NCBI GenBank assembly: GCA_910577575.1 | Contig: CAJTOG010000002.1 | Coordinates: 124,001-188,000, forward strand | Direction: 5' to 3' | From: an uncultured Ruminococcus sp. | GTDB lineage: Bacteria; Bacillota; Clostridia; Oscillospirales; Ruminococcaceae | Length of the DNA: 64,000 nucleotides | In this document: positions 34,754 to 43,947 of the stretch, in pieces | Layout of the letters: each line of letters opens with the position of its first letter | Position numbering within the stretch: the stretch's first letter is position 1 | The notes under the pieces: model-generated | What the model was told of the DNA's origin: nothing | Database searches by the model: none | What the model saw: the letters and a program-made list of their open reading frames with translations, nothing else | Position numbers and translations under genes: made by a program

Positions 34754-35755
34754 ATGCCGACACTCGACTGGATAGACAAGAATAAAGTCATAAATCATCA
34801 CATGGACGTGCCATACCGTGTGCTTGATGCCAAATACGAATACGGCTGACCTAACGGAAATATGATTATCCACGACGATAACCTTTCTGCACTGAAATCA
34901 CTTCTGCCTGAATATGAGGAAAGGATCAGGTGCATTTACATAAATCCGCCCTACAACACGGGAAACGAGGGCTGGGTATATAACGATAATGTCAACGCCC
35001 CCCGTATCAGAAAATGGCTTGATGAGGTAGTTGGCTCTGATGGTGAGGACTTGTCCCGTCATGATAAGTGGCTGTGTATGATGTATCCTTAGTTGAAGCT
35101 CCTGTATAAGCTGCTTGCGGAAGATGGGATTATTTTTATATCCATTGATGATAATGAACAGTCAAATCTACGACTTATTTGTGATGAAATATTTGTTGCA
35201 AATACTTCATGGCAAAGAACGTATTCAATGCGTAATGATATAAAAGGAGTTGCCGCCGAGATTGAGCATATCTTGATATATAGCAAACAACCGAATTGGC
35301 AACTAAAAAATTAGCAAGAACTGATAAAATGGATTCAAAGTATAAAAATCCTGATAATAATCCTCGAGGTACATGGCGAAATATTATTGCAAGTGTGCCC
35401 GATTCTGTTGCACATCAAGGAATGGTTTATGCAATACAAAATCCATTTACTGATGAAATGGCATATCCGCCACAAGGCAGACATTGGACATTAGGTCAGG
35501 AACAAATACTAAATGCTATGAATCAGTGGGCTGAATATGAACTTCGTGATTTAAGTGATGTTGAAGAAAGAGCAAGAGTATGCGGTGTTTCTACTAATGA
35601 AGTAAGAAAAGATGTTCTTGCGATTGTATTAAAAAAATCGCTTAAATCATCAAGTGAAAAAGCAAAACAAATTATGAAAGGCGTATTGCCTGAATTTTAC
35701 TTTTCAAAAAATGGGACAGGAACATTGAGTCGTAAAGCCTACATTAAGGAAACTG
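34754..35755 (+). pseudogene. Broken type III restriction-modification methyltransferase (Mod)
   Basis: The reading MPTLDWIDKNKVINHH continues across a TGA at about 34847 to NMIIHDDNLSALKSLLPEY, then CIYINPPYNTGNEGW with the NPPY catalytic motif of adenine-N6 methyltransferases and DEDLSRHDKWLCMMYP-like sequence. A TAG at 35090-35092 follows, then LKLLYKLLAEDGIIFISIDD. Near 35300 the frame changes and continues RGTWRNIIASVP to about 35755. Only the N-terminal part of a normal Mod subunit remains and no Res gene is present. Two stops, one shift and a truncation make it non-functional. Confidence 0.88.
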
Positions 35756-35936
35756 TTAAATCGAAAATTTTTCCCATATCCTCAGTCTTCATATTCAATA
35801 AATCCGTAGTAATTTCGCCGATATTCAGACTGTATTTGGTCGTGAAAATTCTATTTTTATGGATAAGAAAATAGAACTTGAAAAAGCTGTCATCAGGCAT
35901 ATCATAGTTGGAGTTGTTCGGAATTGTGTTGTTCAT
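35739..35936 (-). CDS. Short unrecognised frame, possibly the 5' end of a lost gene
   Basis: A 65-codon frame starts with ATG nine bases after AAGGA. It reads like protein (FYFLIHKNRIFTTKYSLNIGEI) and runs into the end of the methyltransferase pseudogene on the opposite strand, where it stops. It may be a fragment truncated by a rearrangement. I do not recognise the family. Confidence 0.3.
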   Translation of the reverse strand: MNNTIPNNSNYDMPDDSFFKFYFLIHKNRIFTTKYSLNIGEITTDLLNMKTEDMGKIFDLTVSLM

Positions 35937-36106
35937 ATTGTTTTTCCTTATAACGAATCGAATTTCATTTCTAAGTTAATTATATCATACTTATCAAGTC
36001 CCATTCTGTAGTGAATGGAGTTTTTACTTTTAATGCAATTTGATAAATTACAAAAAATTCTCCCAATAAATATATGGGAATGAAAAATGATTGGAGAGTA
36101 ATAAGA

Positions 36107-37888
36107 ATGTCAGAATTATTGGCAGAAGAAAAAAATGAAAATGCAATTGACGAATTAGTCTATAATCCGCCTTATGCTGTAAAAAACAACTGTCTGTACG
36201 AAATAGTGACAGTTAAAGAACAGATTGTTCTCGTAAAACTTGCGGATTTTGTACCTACGCTTACAGCAGAGATAACCCGTGATGACGGTGCAGAACAGAC
36301 CAAACAATTCAAAGTATCTGCGATACACAAATCGGGAATTACTTTGCCGGAGGTAACTGTTTCCGCAGATGAAATGCAGTCGATGAAATGGCTGTTGAAC
36401 CGCTGGGGAACATACGGTGCTGCACAGCCAAAACAAAACGTTCTCAACAAGATTTGTCGTGCTATACTGAGTACCAAAACGGCAGTTGAGTTTAAAACTA
36501 TCTACTTGCAGACAGGCTGGAAAAAAATCAATGGCGAGTATGTGTTTCTTATGACGAATGCAGATGAAAAGTATGCAGTTGAGTTACAAGGAAAACTGAA
36601 AAATTATTCTTTCGGTAACAAGTGTTCGCCAGATGATTTGATTTTTCTCTCCGCAATGCTTGAAAACAGCTTCGTCATGCAGAACGTTATGCTGCCGTTG
36701 TTAGCTGTGGCTTTTCTGTGTCCTTTGAATCATTTTCTAAAAAACGCAGGATATGAACCAAAATTTGTAACTTCCCTTATCGGTAAGACAGGTTCAAGAA
36801 AATCAACGCTTGCGGCACTGTTCCTTTCGTTCTTCGGAAAATTTTCGTCAAACGATCTGCCGATGTCTTTTCACGATACAGCAAACAGCATTCTTTCAAA
36901 TATATATTAATTGAAAGATGTTCTGACTTGCATTGAAGACTTCCATCCCAACGGAATATTTCATGAACAGGAGATGAAAAGTATCGCTCAAAATATTTCA
37001 AGATATTATGGCGATAGAATCGGTCGTGCAAAACTTAATAGCAAAGCAGAATTACAATCAAGCCGTCCACCGACAGAAAATGCAATCATCACAGCAGAAT
37101 ATGTTCCTGAAATTTCTGTTTCAGGTTCGGCAAGATATTTCAACATTGAACTTAATGAAGATGACATTCAGCTTGAAGAACTGTCTGAGTATCAGCAGCT
37201 TACTAACAACGGTACACTTTGTGGAATCATGCATCTGTATATTGATTGGATAAAAGATGTGTATCTTGATGATGAAAGTATGTTTGAAAAAATGCTTGAA
37301 GATATGTTTTTGAAGTATCACTCTGATTTTATCAATGTGCTATGCAAATCAAAAGTAAAATTTCACAATAGAACTCCCGATATTCTTGCACATCTGAAAA
37401 TTGGATTTTCATTTCTGCGTGTGTTCTTAAATGAACATGAGCAAGTTACAAAGTCAGAACTTGATAAGTTTGAAAAAGTTTTTGATGAAATAATCCTGAA
37501 AGCTGTTTCGGACAATACTGAAGTCATCGAACTTGAAAATCCCACAACAAAATTTTGTGAAAAGCTACGCAGTCTGCTTGATAGTGGTCGATGCTATGTT
37601 AAAATCAGGGGTACAGAGAACAGTCCTTGTCAGAAAAATTGTTTGGGATTGCAGGATGATAATTACTACTATCTCTTTGCAGATACTACACACTCAGAGG
37701 TGCGAAAGCTATGCACAGAACAGGGGGAACATTTCAGTATCAGCAAAAATGAATTGCTCCGACAATTACGGAAAGATGGGATTCTGATTTCTCGGACAAA
37801 TAGAAATACGATTTCAATTCGTGATAATTCAAATACGGTCATAAATGTGATCACACTTGATAAAGCAAAGATGAAATTTTCAGAATAG
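36107..37888 (+). pseudogene. DUF927-like ATPase/helicase of an integrative element, interrupted
   Basis: A protein of about 593 residues begins MSELLAEEKNENAI, with GGAG ten bases upstream. It has a P-loop GKTGSRKST near residue 230, then SFHDTANS, and is cut by a TAA at 36908-36910. The frame continues at once with LKDVLTCIEDFHPNG, YYGDRIGRAKLNS and NAIITAEYVPEISVSGSARYF, all features of DUF927-type ATPases found on conjugative and mobilisable elements. One point change would restore it. It could also be read as two products if translation restarted, but no start site is seen at the break. Confidence 0.8.
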
Positions 37889-38524
37889 CGTTGATTTCGG
37901 CAGTTTCTGCCCTCCAATTTTAAGTCGGGCAAGTTAAAACGCAACACAAGGCAATGTAGAGCGTTTGCGAGCAAATCAATAAAACATGAGAGATGGTTAT
38001 AAAAATGTGGTGTTGACATATTGCACAAATTCATTTTTTGAGGGCAGCTCAAGAACTCCAAATAATGTATTGCAGGTTAAAGCATATGGGTCTGAAGCCC
38101 CCTATGCATTCACAGTGGACGGCAAAGCCGACCGCAAAAATACCGAAATTACGCCGTTCCCGCAAGTGGATTGTGCAGTTTTCAGCAGTCGAGTCATGAT
38201 GTCATAAATCAAAAACAGGTCACATTCAGGGGTCGCAAAGCCAAAATACTGCGTAAAATTGACATATTTATAGGAGTCGCAAGATGTTGAGCTTGGAAAG
38301 CTGTCCCACATGACTATGGCGATGAATGATGTGGAAAATGAAACTTTAAAAAGTCTGCACATAATGTGTGTTACTGAAGTCCGAAAAATCAATGGCATCA
38401 TCGACTATGAAGGAGCCGTTGATTATCAGCAAAACTAAAAAATCAGAAAGGAATATTTTAAAATGCTCAATTTAATATTCACAAGAAAATCAATTGTAGT
38501 AACAACAAGGAGGTCGATAAAATT
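37889..38524. other. Gap of about 640 bases with coding scraps
   Basis: No intact gene. A stretch ending at 38438 reads ELGKLSHMTMAMNDVENETL then TEVRKINGIIDYEGAVDYQQ and looks like the end of a lost protein of the element. The rest shows no recognisable sequence. Confidence 0.45.
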
Positions 38525-38695
38525 ATGCCAAGAACAAGAGTGATACCCAAAATCAACACCGTCAACGTTGTCTACAACGGCGATAAAAAATCCTTTGAAG
38601 TGTTTATGGAGTCCATGATTTTGGACTATTTGAATTCATGTAGTATAGCCACATCTGTACCTCACGAATTTGTTGGTAAAGTAGAAAAAATATGA
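38525..38695 (+). CDS. Small 56-residue protein upstream of the recombinase
   Basis: ATG with AGGAGG about eleven bases before it. The product starts MPRTRVIPKINTVNVVYNGD and ends in EFVGKVEKI. Small proteins with an MPRTRVIP-like start precede serine recombinases in some clostridial elements, sometimes as short accessory recombinase fragments. The function is unknown and it may itself be a remnant. Confidence 0.45.
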   Translation: MPRTRVIPKINTVNVVYNGDKKSFEVFMESMILDYLNSCSIATSVPHEFVGKVEKI

Positions 38696-38802
38696 AATCG
38701 GCGTGATTGCTGGACTTTCAAAAACGTTTGTGATATGGTTGTCGTAGCACCAAGAAAGGTGCTGGGACTGCCAGCTACACAAATTCAAAGGAGATTAAAA
38801 TT

Positions 38803-40354
38803 ATGAGAGCATGGCTGTATTACAGGCTTTCCCGTGACGAGGAAATGAACAGCTTACAGAATCAGCGTCAGATACTCGTTGACTACGCAGAACAGATATG
38901 AAATCATTGGCGAGAGTTTCGACGATAATGTTTCCGGGATGACGTTCAATCGTAAAGGCTTAGGAGAAATTGAAAATGCTGTTAACGAAGGTAAAATCGA
39001 TGTGGTTCTGGTCAAAGATCTATCAAGATTAGGTCGTCACAGAACACAGACAGAATTGTTCATTGACCACTTAAGACAAAATAATGTTAAGGTTTACTCC
39101 GTCACCGAAGGCATTGATTCCACCAATGAAAATGACGATTTGATGATTGGATTCAAGCAGATTTTCAATGATTTTTATGCTAAAAACATCAGTAAAAAGG
39201 TTCACACAGGTATACGTAAAAAACAAAAGTCGGAACTTGTAGTGAATCTGCCGATGAGATATTACAAAGATAGAAATACAAATGAAATTCTGATAGACGA
39301 AACGGCAGCAGACATTGTGCGTGAAATTTTTCAGAAATACATTAATGGATACGGACTTACAACGATAGCATGAAATCTTAACAAACGAGGAATAAAATCA
39401 CCTGAATATTTCTCACATAGAAGAATTATTTCCCAAAGAACGGCTCTATGCAAGAAATTTTTATGGGCACAGACTTCCATAAAGCGAATATTGAAAAATG
39501 AAATTTATACAGGTACGCTTGTAAATCATAAAACGATTACATCTAAAATTTATAAAACCAAAAGCGTTGTTCCCGAAGATGAGCAATATAAACATGAAAA
39601 TTTTCTGCCTGCAATTGTTGATAAGCAAACTTTTACACAGGTACAGAAATTGCTTGAAAGTCGCCAAAAATCAAACGTCAGGGCAAGCAACGGAAGAGCG
39701 ATTCATCGTTATTGTGGATTGATTAAATGTGCAGAATTTGGAGAAATATTAATTGCCAAACGTAGACAATGACGTGATACGGAATGGGTAGAATACACCT
39801 GTAACAGTCATCACCGCTACGGTAAAGAGTACTGTACTCCACACAAAATTCACGAATCGCAGCTTGATAAATTGATTTATGACGAAGTAAAAATGCTGAC
39901 AACAAGAATATTTGCTGAGAGCGATAAATATGATAAAATAGTCAAGGATTGGCTCAGGCAGAAGCCTATATATGAGCAGAGAATAAAGCGATACAAAGAA
40001 CGGATTTCAGTACTGCAAAATCAAATTGAAGAAATTATTATGGAGCGTATTACGGACAGGGAACACGCTTCAATCTACAACAATATGATTGCCAAACGTG
40101 AAGAAAAAATCACAGAGTTGCAGAATAAAATTGAGGAAAGCAGACAATATGATGAGGCGAGCCGACAGAAACATGATAATCTGAAAAGCACTGCAGATTT
40201 GCTTGAAAAAATCCTGTCAGAACGTAAAATCAGCGACGCAAATTTGAGAATACTCGTCAAACAGATTTATGTGCATCAGAATGAGAACAAGAGCCTTGAT
40301 GTGAGATTTGAATTTAACGGGGATTTTGAGGATAGTATGGTAATGTATATTTAG
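38803..40354 (+). pseudogene. Large serine recombinase, broken
   Basis: The N-terminus MRAWLYYRLSRDEE has the catalytic Ser at residue 10. After about 30 codons a frameshift near 38895 moves to RYEIIGESFDDNVSGMTF, then DVVLVKDLSRLGRH, which complete the resolvase domain. A recombinase domain follows with a TGA at about 39371 (after GLTTIA), and a zinc-ribbon-like region with a TGA at about 39770. A coiled-coil (40000-40250) and a normal end complete the gene. Family members integrate and excise elements at short attachment sites; this one is dead. It lies about 680 bases from the 5' half of the split tRNA-Leu, consistent with it having once driven the insertion. Confidence 0.92.
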
Positions 40355-40375
40355 GAAAAAACGATATAAGATAAG

Positions 40376-40408
40376 AATAACCGCAGATGTATATCTGCGG
40401 TTATTTGA
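40376..40408. terminator. Terminator after the recombinase pseudogene
   Basis: AACCGCAGAT (40379-40388) and ATCTGCGGTT (40393-40402) form a perfect stem with a 4-base loop, followed by ATTTGATT. Confidence 0.65.
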
Positions 40409-40436
40409 TTGAAATTATAAATAATTATTCGATAAT

Positions 40437-40844
40437 TTATTTTAATGCAATAACTCGCTTGATATTCATAATATAAGCAAAAATATGCACAAAAACTAAA
40501 AGGATACATATTATAAGCAACCATATGTTATTCGAAATCTCTAAAATGAATCCCATTATTAACATACTTGGATTAAGTGGACCCACATCATCTGCACATT
40601 TATGTATATAATTCCATAATTTAGTATTGCTTGTTGTTTTCTTGGAATATGAGATATAATAAGTTGCAATCAACACTATCAGACAAAATCCTAATACAAT
40701 TTCACTGGCTCCAAAGAAATATTTTGCAATGAAAAACACTCCAGTTATAAAAGCACCATATGCTGTAAAAAACGTATTAATACAATTGAGTTTGGTTTCT
40801 GCATTATTTAATTGATTTGTAAAATTTGAAGCGGAATTATTCAA
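40437..40844 (-). CDS. Uncharacterised four-span membrane protein
   Basis: 135 residues: a soluble N-terminal helix (NFTNQLNNAETKLNCINTFF) and four hydrophobic spans (about 29-43, 46-66, 92-110, 112-128). The layout, a helix followed by paired membrane hairpins, recalls SLATT-type membrane effectors, but I cannot confirm a match. It is the only apparently intact protein gene between the recombinase and the right border of the element and could be accessory cargo. Confidence 0.6.
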   Translation of the reverse strand: MNNSASNFTNQLNNAETKLNCINTFFTAYGAFITGVFFIAKYFFGASEIVLGFCLIVLIATYYISYSKKTTSNTKLWNYIHKCADDVGPLNPSMLIMGFILEISNNIWLLIICILLVFVHIFAYIMNIKRVIALK

Positions 40845-40872
40845 AGTATCATATCCTTAAATTTATTGTTGA

Positions 40873-40954
40873 TGCACCTGACAGGACTTGAACCTGCACT
40901 TCTCTCGAAAATAGAACCTAAATCTATCGCGTATGCCAATTTCGCCACAGGTGC
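40873..40954 (-). tRNA. tRNA-Leu (anticodon UAG), intact
   Basis: 82 bases on the minus strand. The acceptor stem GCACCTG pairs perfectly with CAGGTGC. The D arm reads GGCGAAATTGGCA, the anticodon stem ATAGA/TCTAT encloses the loop TTTAGGT (anticodon TAG), and a long variable arm marks a class II tRNA. The T arm GCAGG/CCTGT has loop TTCAAGT. CCA is not encoded (TCA follows the discriminator). It lies about 80 bases inside the right border of the element and may be cargo that replaces the split tRNA. Confidence 0.92.
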
Positions 40955-41035
40955 ATATATATCTATTTAAACTTTCTGTCTGAATTTAACCTGCCAACAG
41001 CCGCAGGAATTAAATACACTGTAGTAACGCAAACG

Positions 41036-41070
41036 AAATCTTGCGTGTCTGCCAGTTTCACCACACCCGC
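41036..41070 (-). tRNA. 5' half of a disrupted tRNA-Leu
   Basis: On the minus strand: acceptor strand GCGGGTG, D arm with AACTGGCAGAC, and the 5' anticodon stem CAAGA followed by TTT, where the tRNA sequence ends. All seven acceptor bases pair with CACCCGC of the fragment at 27320-27367, and CAAGA pairs with its TCTTG. Together they form one class II tRNA lacking only about two anticodon-loop bases. The flanking loop bases (TTT before, GT after) favour anticodon UAG. Confidence 0.85.
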
Positions 41071-41230
41071 ATATTAAATTTTTCTTTCTACACATAAGAA
41101 AAAAATTTATTAAAATCCACAAAAATGATGCTCATATAAAATTTCTAAACAAATTTCATTTCTCATTCAAAATTCTGATTTATCAATTCCTTGTTTTTCA
41201 TTTGATATCCAAAAGCAACACTTAAATATA

Positions 41231-41281
41231 GAAATTCAGACAAAGTCCACCATATCTGCCAATTTCATTACAAACACACAT
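41231..41281 (-). tRNA. Degenerate tRNA-Leu-like relic
   Basis: The minus strand reads TGAAATTGGCAGATATGGTGGACTT, split here as TGAAATTGGCAG and ATATGGTGGACTT, a D-arm and anticodon-arm pattern of a class II tRNA, with no matching 3' half. It is probably a second decayed 5' half, possibly the scar of an older insertion at the same target. Confidence 0.5.
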
Positions 41282-41367
41282 TTTACTATAATAATATAAT
41301 AGCACATCTTGTATAGATTTGTCAAGGGTAAATTTAAAAATATGATGATAATTATCATCAGTTTATA

Positions 41368-42119
41368 TTATATGCCAATGCTACCAGCGTACTTAATCGA
41401 AAACTCACGCCATGAACTATTCTTTAAAGGAACTTTCATATCACTTATATAGAAGAATGCAGGAACTTTCAAATGACCTGTAGCTGCCTTATCTTTTGCA
41501 TTAGCAGCCATCATAATATTTTCCTCAAGCACTTCCTAATTGGTAAGATTTTTATAAAAAAGCTCCTCATAAAGCACCTTTTCGTCATGATTAAGATAAC
41601 CTGCGGAAATCATACCAGAAACATTTAAAGTAAATTTTTTAAGAAATTTTGCAAGCAGTCCCTTATTTTGAATTTTGGTATAAAGTTTTTTGTCTCTGTT
41701 TATCATGGTTATTCTTTTATCAGGAGTAACAACCTTTCCCATTTCTTCAGCTATTTCAGAAAGTACCATATCAATGCCCAGAACAGCAACAACTTCTTCT
41801 GTAAAAGTATATTTACCTAATAGACAGCCTCAAAACCTGCGTATGAATGTGGAGCAAGAACATATGGAGATTTGATTCCTGCACCCACCAGTGCTTAAAG
41901 ACTTTCGTTCACCACATTCTGAACTATATGTTCTGTACCTGTACTTTTGCTTATTCCATAACCTGATTTTTCAACAACTGCTATTTTATAGGTATCTAAA
42001 AGTTTTTGGTAAAGATATCTGTATTCAAAAACCGGAAAGGTAACTCATGTACCTGATAACACAACTATTGTTGATGTACCATTTCCTACTCTGATTTTCT
42101 GTCAGTATTCTACTAATAT
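41368..42119 (-). pseudogene. Decayed alpha/beta hydrolase
   Basis: Minus-strand reading gives TSTIVVLSGT, FPVFEYRYLYQKLLDTYKIA, VVEKSGYGISKSTGTEHIVQ, GIKSPYVLAPHSYAGFEAVY (nucleophile elbow region HSYAG) and EEVVAVLGIDMVLSEIAEEM. This is the order of an alpha/beta hydrolase with cap region. At least five in-frame stops and a frameshift near 41822 interrupt it. It lies just outside the right border of the tRNA-split element. Confidence 0.8.
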
Positions 42120-42141
42120 GTTATTAAATTACCTCTATATT

Positions 42142-42450
42142 TTATTTTTTATTTTCAGAAGAATCAGAATTACTTGTTTCCTCTTCTTTTTCAGCACGGT
42201 CACCGGCAGATTCTATGTAAATATCCTCATCTGCAAGACTTCCTACAAAACTGAGCTGTTTTACAGGTATACGCTTTAACGGAGAGTAAATAAATTTAGA
42301 ACATGAATCATTGCATTCAACAAGTCCTCTTTTTTCACAAAGAACCTTTTCACCGTCTTTGGCACGTTTGCCGAATTGACAGTAATCACATTTTGGTTCA
42401 ATATGTTTATCAAAATATTTTCCGCCTTTGAAAATAGAGAATAAATCCAT
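42142..42450 (-). CDS. Small Cys-rich protein (zinc-ribbon-like)
   Basis: 102 residues. The middle has CDYCQFGKRAKDGEKVLCEKRG then CNDSCSKF: several CxxC-type pairs that could hold a zinc. The tail is acidic and low-complexity (EKEEETSNSDSSENKK). The ATG at 42450 follows GAGGTGAT; a GTG within that site is not used. Homologous-looking small proteins are common in Ruminococcaceae, but I know no function. Confidence 0.65.
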   Translation of the reverse strand: MDLFSIFKGGKYFDKHIEPKCDYCQFGKRAKDGEKVLCEKRGLVECNDSCSKFIYSPLKRIPVKQLSFVGSLADEDIYIESAGDRAEKEEETSNSDSSENKK

Positions 42451-42789
42451 TATAATCACCTCAGAAAGTTAATTAGATTCGTCTGATTTTATTATATCAT
42501 AAAAAATCTGATTTGTCCAGTGATTTTACGAAATTTTTTACTTGATAAATTACAGTAATAAAAATCAGTTTCTTCTTAAATTATTTTATTGTAAAATTTA
42601 TGATAATCCTGTTAAAATATTATTTTTTTGTTACTGATTTAAAATGTACTTAAATTCTGTCTTTATATTTAGATATAATTATAAATTAATAAATAAAAAT
42701 TTAATAAATTAACAGTTAAATAATAACATAAATTCTTAAATTACATGTTAAAATAATAGTAATAAATAATCAAAAAAGGAGATGAAAAT
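42451..42789. other. AT-rich intergenic region
   Basis: About 340 bases of very high A+T between divergent genes. It should contain promoters for both, but repeated A/T tracts make a single choice unsafe. No gene or RNA is seen. Confidence 0.5.
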
Positions 42790-43947
42790 TTGAGTGATGA
42801 TTTAAATAATATTGTCAATGTTATTGAAGAATTCGATTATTCAACTCAGAATAGTCTTTATAACGAAAAATTCCGTAAATGGCGGAAAAAAAGAGAAAAT
42901 CCGTTTGCTTTCAGTTTTGAGAAAAACAAAAAGGAAAGTGTTTATATAGACGGCAGGGGCTTTATTGCAAACTCCGCTACTGATGCTGAAAAAAAAGTCC
43001 TGACAAAAATTTTCTACCATATTGGATTAGCTATGCTTATGTGGATAGTTTTTGACAATGTTTTGAATAAAGCAGCTATTTCTATATTAAGTTTCTGCGG
43101 ATTAAATATACATAACAACTATTTCAGTTCCATGATTTATGGCGGAAATAAGGAAATTGTATTGACACTTATTATAACAACCCTCATAAAAGTACTTATT
43201 CCCTTATTGTTTCTTCATTTTACATTCAAACTTCCAGCAAGAGTTGAATTTATGGGAAATATGAATAATCCTATGTCACTTACAGGTACTTTTTCAATGG
43301 CTCTTATTTTATGCACTGCTGTAAGCCTGCCTTCTGCATATTCAAGCGATGCAAAAGAAATTTACGAGCTTTTCAAAAATTCCGGTGCTGATGTTATGAT
43401 ATGGGGACAAGCGGAGTTTATTATCTATACAATTTTTGATATTGTGATAATGTCAGTCGTTTCTGAATTTTTCTTCCGTGGTGCAATGTTTGCAGTGCTA
43501 CGCCAATTCGGCGACCCATTTGCTATTATCATAACTTCCTTGATGGCCGGTATTATGACTCAGAATTTAAAAACAATGCCTGCTGTGATTTTAATATCAA
43601 TTGTAGCCTCATATGGTATGCTCAGCAGCGGAACTATTTTTACTTCAATAGCAGTTATAATTATCTACAAAATGTATGACCTGACGCTTATAATAATTGA
43701 AATTGACCAATCTGATAAAATGCCCCTTACAAGAAATCTATTCATGATAACTATGCTGATTGTTGGCGGGATTGGACTACTCATCTACTGGATATATACT
43801 ACACGGAAAAAAAGAAACAATCTGGCATTTTATCAGTCGGAACTTCCTTTCAGAAAAAGATTTATGCATTCGGTCAAAACATTTCCGTTTTCAGTAACTG
43901 CCCTTCTTTATCTGGTATGTACATTAGTAAAGGCGGTGATACAATGA
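42790..43947 (+). CDS. CPBP-like membrane protein with altered protease motif
   Basis: 385 residues, TTG start eight bases after AAGGAG. A charged N-terminal region (about 1-65) precedes some eight membrane spans. The segment VVSEFFFRGAMFAVLRQFG aligns with the first CPBP motif EExxxR, but the first Glu is Ser. The second motif (FxxxH) region, FAIIITSLMAGIMTQNL, lacks the His. CPBP proteins include prenyl-protein proteases and bacteriocin-immunity proteins; with these residues missing this one is probably not a protease. The gene overlaps tadA by 4 bases (ATGA). Confidence 0.75.
   Translation: MSDDLNNIVNVIEEFDYSTQNSLYNEKFRKWRKKRENPFAFSFEKNKKESVYIDGRGFIANSATDAEKKVLTKIFYHIGLAMLMWIVFDNVLNKAAISILSFCGLNIHNNYFSSMIYGGNKEIVLTLIITTLIKVLIPLLFLHFTFKLPARVEFMGNMNNPMSLTGTFSMALILCTAVSLPSAYSSDAKEIYELFKNSGADVMIWGQAEFIIYTIFDIVIMSVVSEFFFRGAMFAVLRQFGDPFAIIITSLMAGIMTQNLKTMPAVILISIVASYGMLSSGTIFTSIAVIIIYKMYDLTLIIIEIDQSDKMPLTRNLFMITMLIVGGIGLLIYWIYTTRKKRNNLAFYQSELPFRKRFMHSVKTFPFSVTALLYLVCTLVKAVIQ

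Larger units (their letters stand above)
27368..41035. mobile_element. Putative decayed integrative element inserted in tRNA-Leu
   Basis: The 13.7-kb interval is bounded by the two complementary halves of one tRNA-Leu gene on the same strand. It holds a large serine recombinase pseudogene near the right end, a DUF927-like ATPase pseudogene and a type III methyltransferase pseudogene, plus an agr-like locus with ABC transporter and an intact tRNA-Leu(UAG). Serine recombinases usually lie next to their attachment site, which fits. Exact ends and the core dinucleotide are uncertain. A rearrangement other than integration cannot be excluded. Confidence 0.65.

Noticed and set aside
36107..37888. 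Two separate genes on either side of the stop at 36908
   Set aside because: The second part continues the same domain without a ribosome binding site or start codon, so one interrupted gene is the better reading.
37986..38207. A 73-codon frame in the gap after the DUF927-like pseudogene
   Set aside because: It has no ribosome binding site or family resemblance, and the surrounding sequence looks like debris of older genes.
34754..40354. Use of TGA as a sense codon on the element
   Set aside because: The interruptions include TGA, TAG, TAA and frameshifts, and intact genes around end normally with TGA. This is pseudogene decay, not recoding.
41001..41035. Continuation of the 5' tRNA half into a full tRNA through the CGCAA/TTGCG hairpin
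   Set aside because: A hairpin with an 8-base loop can be drawn, but no T-loop and no CACCCGC acceptor strand follow.
41036..41070. A working trans-spliced (split) tRNA as in some archaea
   Set aside because: The acceptor and anticodon-stem pairs do match, but there are no complementary flanking sequences to hold the halves together, and the 3' half has a T-stem mismatch. Insertion and decay explain it better.
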